Positions 1-6,951 of a stretch of 11,585 nucleotides of DNA are shown piece after piece. Position numbers and translations under genes: made by a program. Origin of the DNA: an uncultured Chloroflexota bacterium (GTDB lineage: Bacteria > Chloroflexota > Anaerolineae > Caldilineales > Caldilineaceae). Each line of letters opens with the position of its first letter. Positions within the stretch are counted from its first letter, which is position 1. A model generated the notes under the pieces. The model did no database searches. It saw only the letters and a list, made by a program, of their open reading frames with translations, and was not told the origin of the DNA. The stretch lies in the NCBI GenBank assembly GCA_903858085.1, contig CAIOHJ010000398.1, positions 1 through 11,585 on the forward strand. Reading direction: 5' to 3'.

Positions 1-310
1 ATGTATCGGGGGATGCACTCGACTTCAGCCCAGCGGTCAGCTTCCAGAAGCATTTTTCTTCACTCTGATTGGCTGTCGGCCCACAAGGGAAATGGGTGAC
101 CTTCAAGGTGGCTCGCCTTTCTGATCAAGGAGTCTCTTTGGCTGCAGACGATTGGTCTGCCTGCGGGCAGCAACATGGGTTTCAAAGGTGCCTTGGATTC
201 GCACACGGGAGCGAAGTCGAGGGCAGATTTTTTGGATGGTTCAGCACAGTATGGCACAGCTCGACAAAATTGCCAAACAGGCTGTTGTGTTCACATTGCC
301 CGACGTCCTG
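1..310. other. Non-coding stretch downstream of the DUF418 gene
   Basis: No gene could be supported here. Short open frames exist on both strands, but none has a convincing ribosome-binding site, a recognisable motif or a protein-like composition. Two small, mutually exclusive stem-loops are visible: GCAGAC/GTCTGC at 144-160 (6-bp stem, 5-nt loop) and CTGCC/GGCAG at 157-170. Neither is followed by a T-run on either strand, so I do not call a terminator. The left edge may hold the upstream region of a gene outside the window. Confidence 0.5.
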
Positions 311-1582
<1,272 letters not shown>

Positions 1583-1605
1583 CGTTTCTCCTTGTCTAAA
1601 TTCAC

Positions 1606-1622
1606 GCACCCCGCTGGGGTGC
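1606..1622 (-). other. Small stem-loop in the DUF418 leader
   Basis: GCACCCC and GGGGTGC form a 7-bp perfect stem around a 3-nt loop, 24-40 nt upstream of the DUF418 start codon and just upstream of its ribosome-binding site. It could influence translation or message stability. A 7-bp GC stem can also arise by chance in GC-rich DNA, and no regulatory family is recognised. Confidence 0.3.
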
Positions 1623-1697
1623 TGCACACGCTTGCACGTCCAGCGCAGAGGCGATGCTGGATCGTCGCGGCTTGTCGGGTTGACAGTCGCCGATCTG

Positions 1698-1706
1698 ATT
1701 TTACCA
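1698..1706 (-). promoter_or_regulatory. Putative extended -10 promoter for the DUF418 gene
   Basis: On the minus strand TGGTAAAAT matches an extended -10 element (TG, one base, then TAAAAT, 5 of 6 to TATAAT). No good -35 hexamer sits 17 bp upstream, which is tolerated for extended -10 promoters. Transcription would begin near 1690 and leave a leader of roughly 110 nt containing the stem-loop at 1606-1622. The call rests on motif reading only. Confidence 0.4.
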
Positions 1707-1858
1707 TATTCCATGCAGGGGCAGCGGGGTGCGGTTCAAAGTTTTGCGGCAGGGAAAACCGTTGCTGGTGTCCTGCGCGGCCGACTGGCATCCTGCGCCA
1801 TGCCGTGGCGGCAGTAGAGCGGGCGGCGGTACAAATGCTGCCTGGGGCACGCTGTTTC

Positions 1859-1907
1859 ACACGCGCCGGTGGCTGCGCGTGTCGAGGCCCTGGGGCGCGC
1901 TGGCGCC
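1859..1907 (-). terminator. GC-rich stem-loops downstream of the arabinoside operon
   Basis: Two stem-loops lie 48-96 nt past the stop codon of the arabinofuranosidase gene. The first is a perfect 8-bp stem ACACGCGC/GCGCGTGT (1859-1866 with 1875-1882, 8-nt loop). The second is GGCGC/GCGCC (1894-1898 with 1903-1907, 4-nt loop). Neither is followed by a T-run in the direction of transcription, so this is not a textbook intrinsic terminator. It may be a 3' stabilising structure or a U-less terminator ending the operon before the DUF418 promoter. Confidence 0.3.
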
Positions 1908-1954
1908 TGAGGTGTGGCTTCAGCCAGACCCCTGTACGAGCGCTTTCTTGTCGC

Positions 1955-3421
1955 TCACACCTTCAGGAGGGTCACCGAATGGGCTGGCAGGAGCACCATG
2001 CCGTCGCTACAGGTGAATTCGACCGAGCGGGGGGTGACGCGTTCTGGAAATTCGATGTCGTTGTAGGCGTCTGGGCTATCTCCCGCGAGCACCTGCGCCC
2101 GGTGTACCCCTTGCAGCGGCGATCCAGCCAGCAGCACCTTGCAGTGCAGCGCGCGATCGGGCAGACGGTTGACCAGGGCGAGCTGCCATTCTTGTTGTTC
2201 TGGATCGCAGGTAGCGACGGCGTCCAGGGCGGGGGTGGACAAATTTCCATGTACAAACGCCGGGCTGTCGACAAAGATGTCGCCGACATGGCTGCCCAGC
2301 AGGTTGGCGTACAGGGCAAGCACATGGAAGGTGGTGCGGCGTACTACGCCGTTGGGATGCACAAAGAGCGGGCCACGTGTGTTGACAACAGGTGCCATGT
2401 TGGCCATCTGCACAGAGCTGGCGTGGCGCAGGCAACTGTTCAGAAAACTGGCGGAAAAGAGCGCGTCGGCCATTGTGTAGGTGGCGTTGATGTCGTTGCG
2501 GTCCCGAGCCGCGATCGCAGCAGGTGTGTTGCCGACAGGATGGTGCCAGCCGCGCAGGTTCCACTCGTCAAACGCAATGCCCAGTTTGCCCTCCAAACCT
2601 GCCACACCGATGATCTGCTCGGTCAGGCGAATGGCATCTTCGACCTGGCCAGAACGCAGGAGGCAGGTTGCATAATCGCTGGGTTCGTCCTTCTGCCAGA
2701 GCGGGTCGTAGTAGCCGTGGATTGAGACCATGTCCAGGTACTGGCCTGCCTGGCGCAGCAGGTTGAGCGTCCAGTCGACATCGGCCAGTGCTGCTGCCAG
2801 CAGCCGGATCGATGGGTCGACACGTTTCATCATCTTGGCAGATTCGGCGACAAAACGGCCCCATTCGGCAGCAGTCTTGGCGCCCATCTCCCAGTCGCCG
2901 TAGTTTTCGTTGCCGATGGACCAGTAGCGGACCGTGTGGGGAAGGGCATGGCCGTTGGCCCGGCGCAGCTGTGCCCAGCGCCCGGCCTCTGGCAAGTTGC
3001 AGTACTCGACCCAGTCGCTCATCTCTTCAGGGGTGCCGGTGCCGGCATTGGTGCAGAGATAGGGCTCTGCCCCGATTTTGCGACACCAGGCGACAAACTC
3101 GTCGGTACCAAAGGTGTTGGGGTCGTTGACGCGCCATGCCTTGTCATAGCTCGGCTGGCGTCCGGCGCCAACCCCGTGCAGCCAGTGATAGGCGCTGACA
3201 AAACAGCCGCCTGGCCAACGCACCACGGGGACACGCAGCTCGCGCAGCGCCTCGATCACATCGGTGCGAAAGCCGTCGGCATCGGCCAGCGGCGAGCCAG
3301 GTTCGAAGATTCCGCCGTAGACCTGGCGATGGAAGTGCTCCAAAAACTGGCCAAAGAGCATCCGGTTGTACGCCTTGTGGCCACGGTGCGGGTCGATGTA
3401 AACAGCTGCAGAGGGTGTCAT
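1955..3421 (-). CDS. abfA: Alpha-L-arabinofuranosidase, glycoside hydrolase family 51
   Basis: A 488-residue retaining arabinofuranosidase that releases terminal alpha-L-arabinofuranosyl residues from arabino-oligosaccharides. It has no signal peptide, so it should act in the cytoplasm on imported substrate. The (beta/alpha)8 barrel fills most of the protein, with a C-terminal beta domain from about residue 385. Clan GH-A landmarks are visible: FLEH with Glu29 (substrate-binding glutamate in the family), RWPGGCF at 69-74, the acid/base Glu172 in SIGNEN at 168-173, and the nucleophile Glu286 in AFDEWN at 283-288. Length and spacing match intracellular GH51 enzymes. It starts 15 bp after the stop of the upstream permease gene, with only a weak GAGG ahead of the ATG. 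It is the last gene of the operon, and its neighbours argue that the transporter imports its substrate. Exact linkage preference cannot be read from sequence. Confidence 0.95.
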   Translation of the reverse strand: MTPSAAVYIDPHRGHKAYNRMLFGQFLEHFHRQVYGGIFEPGSPLADADGFRTDVIEALRELRVPVVRWPGGCFVSAYHWLHGVGAGRQPSYDKAWRVNDPNTFGTDEFVAWCRKIGAEPYLCTNAGTGTPEEMSDWVEYCNLPEAGRWAQLRRANGHALPHTVRYWSIGNENYGDWEMGAKTAAEWGRFVAESAKMMKRVDPSIRLLAAALADVDWTLNLLRQAGQYLDMVSIHGYYDPLWQKDEPSDYATCLLRSGQVEDAIRLTEQIIGVAGLEGKLGIAFDEWNLRGWHHPVGNTPAAIAARDRNDINATYTMADALFSASFLNSCLRHASSVQMANMAPVVNTRGPLFVHPNGVVRRTTFHVLALYANLLGSHVGDIFVDSPAFVHGNLSTPALDAVATCDPEQQEWQLALVNRLPDRALHCKVLLAGSPLQGVHRAQVLAGDSPDAYNDIEFPERVTPRSVEFTCSDGMVLLPAHSVTLLKV

Positions 3422-3436
3422 GGTGTTGCCTCGAGT

Positions 3437-4333
3437 TTATTTCTCGACGATCACGCCGGTGACGGACATGCCGGTCAAGAACTGACGCTGGAAAATGAGA
3501 AACAGAAGAATCATCGGCACCGTCGCCAGCAGCGACCCGGCGATCAATTCCCCGAAGAGAGAGCGGTAGGTGCTGATCATGCCAGCCAGGCCGACGGAGA
3601 GCGGAAATTTTACCTCTTCGCGCATCACGATCAGCGGCCAGATCAGACTGTTCCACATGTCGATCGAAAAGAGAATAAAAATGGCACTCATGCCAGGTTT
3701 GCAGAGGGGGAGCACGATCGAGCCAAAGATGCCGTATTCAGACGCGCCGTCAACCCGGCCAGCGTCGATGAGTTCTCGGCTGATGCCGCGGATGTACTGG
3801 CGCATATAGAACAGCCCAAAAGGTTGGGCCACAATTGGCAAAACGACGCCAATGTACTGATTGATCAGCCCCGTGCGGACGATGATCAAAAAAAGTGGTA
3901 CCAGCACCAGATAAAACGGGATCATCTGCGAGCCCAGCACCGCAAAGAAGAGCTCTTCACGGCCTCGAAACTTGTACAGGGCCAGGGCATAGCCGGCCAG
4001 TGTACAGACTGTCACCGACAGTGCTGCAAAGCTGACCGCCAGGATGATCGAGTTGATGTACCACTGCATGTAGGGGTTCGAGGCCAGTAGCGTCTGAAAA
4101 TTTTGAAGGGTAAAGGAGGTGGGCAGGAAATTCCCTGCATCGGCAATAATGCGTTCTGGGGGGCGCACGGCGCTGATCGTCATCCAGTAGAAAGGGAGGA
4201 TATGGATGAGGGCAACGCCCAAAAAGAAGGCGGAAAGGAGCAGTTTTGTCCGACGTGCGCTTCCTCCTCGCTGGCCTGCAAGCGTAGGAAGGTTGTTTGT
4301 CTCTGGGTGGCTGGCTGTTGTCGCTTCCTGCAC
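3437..4333 (-). CDS. CUT1 ABC sugar transporter permease (MalG/AraQ type)
   Basis: A 298-residue inner-membrane permease with six hydrophobic segments after a hydrophilic N-terminal tail of about 30 residues. The cytoplasmic EAA loop that docks the ATPase spans about residues 185-213, with core DAGRVDGASEYGIFGSIVLP; the spacing is that of MalG-type permeases. The start is GTG at 4333, supported by AGGAGGAG at 4339-4346 with a 5-nt gap. The upstream permease gene ends 2 bp before this start and its last codons supply the ribosome-binding site, so translation is probably coupled. By position it corresponds to AraQ of the Bacillus subtilis arabino-oligosaccharide transporter; the substrate is inferred from the adjacent GH51 gene. 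Confidence 0.93.
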   Translation of the reverse strand: MQEATTASHPETNNLPTLAGQRGGSARRTKLLLSAFFLGVALIHILPFYWMTISAVRPPERIIADAGNFLPTSFTLQNFQTLLASNPYMQWYINSIILAVSFAALSVTVCTLAGYALALYKFRGREELFFAVLGSQMIPFYLVLVPLFLIIVRTGLINQYIGVVLPIVAQPFGLFYMRQYIRGISRELIDAGRVDGASEYGIFGSIVLPLCKPGMSAIFILFSIDMWNSLIWPLIVMREEVKFPLSVGLAGMISTYRSLFGELIAGSLLATVPMILLFLIFQRQFLTGMSVTGVIVEK

Positions 4334-4335
4334 GG

Positions 4336-5241
4336 TTACTCCTCCTGGCTGAAGAAGCCAAAGAAGCGGAACTGGACCAGGGAGACCGCCATGATGAGAA
4401 TGGCCAGAACCACCCCGATGGCTGCTGCGTAGCCGAAGTTCAGCCGTTGGAAGGCGACCATGTACAGATAAAACATCATGGTCAAGGCACTTTCGCCGGG
4501 ACCGGCCATGGCCCCGTACAAAATATAGGGCTCCACGATCACCTGCAAGCTGCCAATCAGTGAAATCGTGACCACAAAAATGACGATCGGCTTTAACAGG
4601 GGCAGTGTGACAAAGTAAAACGACTGCAACCCACTGGCACCGTCCAGGGCTGCAGCCTCAAAGAGCTCTTTGGGAATGTTGTTCAAGCCAGATTGAAAAT
4701 AGACGATGTTCATTCCGGTCCAGCGCCAGAACGCGATCAACACGCAAATCGGCATGGCATAGGTGCCTACCTCCACCCAACGCTGCGGGGGAAGGTTGAG
4801 AAAATTCAAAATGGCGTTGATGAACCCTTCGGGCCCCAGCATATAGCGAAAGACGATGGTGGCCACCACCAGCGATGTGAGCAGCGGCGTGAAGAGAATG
4901 AGCCGATAGGAATGTGCTCCTTTGACCCAGCCAGATTGCAGCAGCGCAGCATAGATCAGTGGGATCGGAATGAGCGTGAGCAAGACGCCGACCGTGTACA
5001 GGATCGTGTTGTTGAGCGCCTTCCAAAAAGAGGGGTCGTTCCACAGCTTGGCATAGTTGGCCAGCCCGACAAACTGCGGAAGAGAGGTGATCGATTCCAT
5101 CTGGCTCACGCTCAGATAGAAAGCATTGAGGATCGGATAGAGGCTGAAGGTCAAAAACAGCAGGAGAAACGGTGCCAGAAATACCCAAGGCACGACGCTG
5201 GGACGGTGGAGGAAGGGCGTCTTGGCAGAACGCAGGGTCAT
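4336..5241 (-). CDS. CUT1 ABC sugar transporter permease (MalF/AraP type)
   Basis: A 301-residue inner-membrane permease with six hydrophobic segments, the first at about 19-39. The EAA loop is at about 191-218: KELFEAAALDGASGLQSF, then VTLPLLKP, the canonical MalF-type form. I chose ATG at 5241 because AAGGAG lies 8 nt upstream and MTLRSAKTPF leads directly into the first helix. An in-frame ATG at 5337 would overlap the binding-protein gene and translate the intergenic hairpin, so it is rejected. It pairs with the permease encoded immediately downstream. No ATP-binding subunit is encoded in the window, which is common for CUT1 systems that share an MsmX/UgpC-like ATPase. Confidence 0.93.
   Translation of the reverse strand: MTLRSAKTPFLHRPSVVPWVFLAPFLLLFLTFSLYPILNAFYLSVSQMESITSLPQFVGLANYAKLWNDPSFWKALNNTILYTVGVLLTLIPIPLIYAALLQSGWVKGAHSYRLILFTPLLTSLVVATIVFRYMLGPEGFINAILNFLNLPPQRWVEVGTYAMPICVLIAFWRWTGMNIVYFQSGLNNIPKELFEAAALDGASGLQSFYFVTLPLLKPIVIFVVTISLIGSLQVIVEPYILYGAMAGPGESALTMMFYLYMVAFQRLNFGYAAAIGVVLAILIMAVSLVQFRFFGFFSQEE
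4339..4346 (-). promoter_or_regulatory. Ribosome-binding site fixing the GTG start of the second permease
   Basis: AGGAGGAG on the minus strand lies within the final Gln-Glu-Glu codons and the start of the TAA stop of the first permease gene, 5 nt ahead of the GTG at 4333. It is near-perfectly complementary to the 16S rRNA tail. It decides in favour of GTG over any later start and couples the two permease genes. Confidence 0.75.
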
Positions 5242-5262
5242 CGTGATGGCTCCTTGCCAGTC

Positions 5263-5304
5263 GGCGGTGTGCGATGGGAGAGCGCTCCCCCATCGCACAC
5301 CGTC
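5263..5304 (-). other. Long intergenic hairpin between binding-protein and permease genes
   Basis: A 16-bp stem (5263-5278 with 5289-5304, one G-T wobble) around a 10-nt loop, in the 67-bp gap between the binding-protein stop and the first permease start. The stem core is GGTGTGCGATGGG paired with its complement. No T-run follows on the minus strand; the permease ribosome-binding site begins soon after. Such structures between periplasmic-binding-protein and permease genes (for example malE-malF) block 3' exonucleases and raise the binding protein's expression over that of the membrane subunits. That role is inferred here; partial termination is an alternative. Confidence 0.75.
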
Positions 5305-5308
5305 TGGG

Positions 5309-6646
5309 TTACATTGCTTCGATCTTTGCTTGTGCATCCTTCAAAATCTGATCCGGGTTGCTGCCTTTCTCGAACGCTTCGAAGCAGACAACTGTGCGGA
5401 GCTCCTGGGCAACTTCGGGATATTTGTCTCCGACATAGTGTGGGGCCAGATTTTTGTAGACATTTTTGACCTGCTGCATCGGGGCTTCGCCGCTGAAGAA
5501 CTCGCTGGTCTCGTTGAGTGCTGGATCTTCGTAGGCATCGTAGCGGAAGGGATCGAAGCCGAATTCCCGATAGATGGCGACATTGGCCTCTTTGGTCAAC
5601 TTGGCAAATTCGATAAAGTCGATGGCCAGTTGAATTTTGTCTTCGCCAATTTGTTTGGTGATGGCTGTTCCGGTGCCGCCCCCCATTGCGCCCGAATAAC
5701 CGTCCGCTTTCATCAGGGGGATGTTGCGCACTTTGATCTTGCCTTGCAGATCGGGCATGTTGTCGGGGAAGCGAATCATGTACCACTGGGGCATGAAGAT
5801 CGACGCGATTTTACCCTTGTTCCAGGCGTCGAAGGCCTCTGCAGCGTGCAAAAAGCCGCCCGGTGCAATTTGGGAGATGCCATGCTGGAGGATCAGATCC
5901 TGGCAGAACTGGAGGGCTTCCACGTTTTCTGGGGTGTACAGATTGGGCTGGCCTTCCTCGGTCATCAGGCTGCCACCGTTCATGTGTGCGAGCAAGGAAT
6001 AGGTGTGCATGTCCGTCGACTCCTGGACGTTGAATGCAATGTCGGGCAGGGCCTCCTTGAACTGTTTGCCCGCGGCGATAAAACTATCCCATGCGTTGAT
6101 TTCGTCGACATTCACCCCTGCCTGCTGCATGAGCTCGTCGTTGTAGTACATAAGCCCGACCCCCAGATGGGTCGGCGCCCCATAGATCTTGCCCTCACGC
6201 GAGTACAGGTAGGCGCGCTGGGGCATGATCTGATCTTGGTACTTCAACATGACATCGGTCAACTCATACAGCTGTACATCGCCACGCAGGAAAGGTCCCC
6301 ATTTGGCAATCTCGATGTCGACAATGTCTGGCGCACCCGTGCCAGATTGCAGCGAGATCAACAGCTTGTCGTGCATCTCCTGATAGGGCTGGTTGGAGGG
6401 AGCCAACGTGATTTGGCGATCCGGGTTCTGTTCGTTCCACCGGGCCACTCGGCTTTCATAGTAGGAGACATGCTGGTCGACAAAGGTCCAAAACGACAGT
6501 TCGGTCGACGACGCGGCTGTCTCGACCCCGGCTGCGGGTTGTGCGCCAGGAGCTGCCGGCGGCGCACATGCCGCAACGATGCTGACGCCGACCAGCGCAC
6601 TGGCGGCTTTGAGAAAGGTGCGACGAGATAATTCTGTGTGGGTCAT
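5309..6646 (-). CDS. ABC transporter sugar-binding lipoprotein (family 1 SBP, AraN-like position)
   Basis: A 445-residue extracytoplasmic solute-binding protein that would deliver the sugar to the two permeases. The N-terminus combines a twin-arginine motif (SRRTFLK, residues 7-13), a hydrophobic stretch and a lipobox VAAC with Cys27, followed by an Ala/Pro-rich tether to about residue 48. This indicates Tat export and lipid anchoring. The mature part begins with ELSFWTF and contains SGTGAPDIVDIEIAKWGPFL and KIYGAPTHLGVGLMYYNDEL, typical of CUT1 binding proteins. ATG at 6646 is preceded by GGAGGAG (6650-6656); an upstream ATG at 6811 would place cysteine-rich, unrelated sequence ahead of the signal peptide and is rejected. 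It is the first gene of the operon with two permeases and GH51, so arabino-oligosaccharide is the likely ligand. Confidence 0.93.
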   Translation of the reverse strand: MTHTELSRRTFLKAASALVGVSIVAACAPPAAPGAQPAAGVETAASSTELSFWTFVDQHVSYYESRVARWNEQNPDRQITLAPSNQPYQEMHDKLLISLQSGTGAPDIVDIEIAKWGPFLRGDVQLYELTDVMLKYQDQIMPQRAYLYSREGKIYGAPTHLGVGLMYYNDELMQQAGVNVDEINAWDSFIAAGKQFKEALPDIAFNVQESTDMHTYSLLAHMNGGSLMTEEGQPNLYTPENVEALQFCQDLILQHGISQIAPGGFLHAAEAFDAWNKGKIASIFMPQWYMIRFPDNMPDLQGKIKVRNIPLMKADGYSGAMGGGTGTAITKQIGEDKIQLAIDFIEFAKLTKEANVAIYREFGFDPFRYDAYEDPALNETSEFFSGEAPMQQVKNVYKNLAPHYVGDKYPEVAQELRTVVCFEAFEKGSNPDQILKDAQAKIEAM

Positions 6647-6667
6647 GGTCTCCTCCATAGAAAATTG

Positions 6668-6673
6668 ATGATA
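6668..6673 (-). promoter_or_regulatory. Possible -10 element for the sugar operon
   Basis: TATCAT on the minus strand matches 5 of 6 bases of a -10 hexamer and would start transcription near 6661, giving a leader of about 15 nt that still includes the GGAGGAG ribosome-binding site. The candidate -35 (TTGTGT, 16 bp upstream) is poor, which would fit an activator-dependent promoter. Weak evidence. Confidence 0.25.
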
Positions 6674-6757
6674 CGCAACCGAAGTGCACACACAACGCGA
6701 TGTGGGCTGGCTGGTTTCCCAGCAGTCAACATCCCCGAGAAAAAGCGCATGACAAGG

Positions 6758-6811
6758 GTCTGGCAATGCGGGGAAACAGTGCGTACCCAGCGCGCAGTAC
6801 ATGTCTGGCAA
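6758..6811. repeat. 9-bp direct repeat in the divergent control region
   Basis: GTCTGGCAA occurs at 6758-6766 and again at 6803-6811, 45 bp apart start to start. The second copy begins at the inner edge of the left arm of the inverted repeat at 6794-6829. It may be part of a regulator-binding array or may be coincidental. Confidence 0.35.
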
Positions 6812-6829
6812 CTGGGAGCCATGTACTGC
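6794..6829. promoter_or_regulatory. Perfect 10-bp inverted repeat, candidate operator
   Basis: GCAGTACATG at 6794-6803 and CATGTACTGC at 6820-6829 are exact inverted copies separated by 16 bp, so the half-site centres are 26 bp apart, about two and a half helical turns. It lies between the divergent sugar operon and response-regulator gene, 16 bp upstream of the putative -35 of the latter. Two more GTAC tetramers sit nearby at 6783-6786 and 6882-6885. This is the best candidate in the window for a transcription-factor site. The cognate regulator is unknown; the adjacent response regulator or an unlinked sugar-responsive repressor are possibilities. Confidence 0.55.
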
Positions 6830-6845
6830 AAACCGACTCTTTTTC

Positions 6846-6874
6846 TTCCCAAAAACAACAGGTTGTCCTACAAT
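6846..6874 (+). promoter_or_regulatory. Putative promoter of the response-regulator gene
   Basis: TTCCCA (6846-6851, 4 of 6 to TTGACA) and TACAAT (6869-6874, 5 of 6 to TATAAT) are separated by 17 bp on the plus strand. Transcription would begin near 6881 and give a leader of about 70 nt. It lies in the locally AT-richest part of the intergenic region. The inverted repeat at 6794-6829 is just upstream, a usual position for an activator. Confidence 0.45.
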
Positions 6875-6951
6875 TCAGTCTGTACAAAGCAAACCCAGTG
6901 TAGCGTCGATCGAAGATTGTTTCAAGGACATGGAGCGGACTTGAACCGGAC

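Noticed and set aside
1680..1707. TTGACA and TACCAT spaced by 16 bp on the plus strand, a promoter-like pair
   Set aside because: No plus-strand gene lies downstream before 6952; an antisense transcript is possible but nothing else supports it.
1730..1765. GGTTCAAA suggesting a tRNA T-loop
   Set aside because: The flanking bases do not pair as a T-stem and no acceptor, D or anticodon arms can be drawn around it.
2936..4090. 384-codon plus-strand open frame across GH51 and the second permease
   Set aside because: A shadow of two genes with clear catalytic and EAA motifs on the minus strand; the composition is rich in charged residues, as expected of antisense to membrane-protein codons.
5222..6631. 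469-codon open frame on the plus strand across the binding-protein gene
   Set aside because: It is antisense to a well-supported binding-protein gene, has no ribosome-binding site or recognisable motif, and its openness follows from GC-biased codon use on the other strand.
6930..6944. Four-codon upstream frame ahead of the response-regulator start
   Set aside because: The nearest purine-rich stretch is too close to its ATG to act as a ribosome-binding site, and so short a frame is expected by chance.
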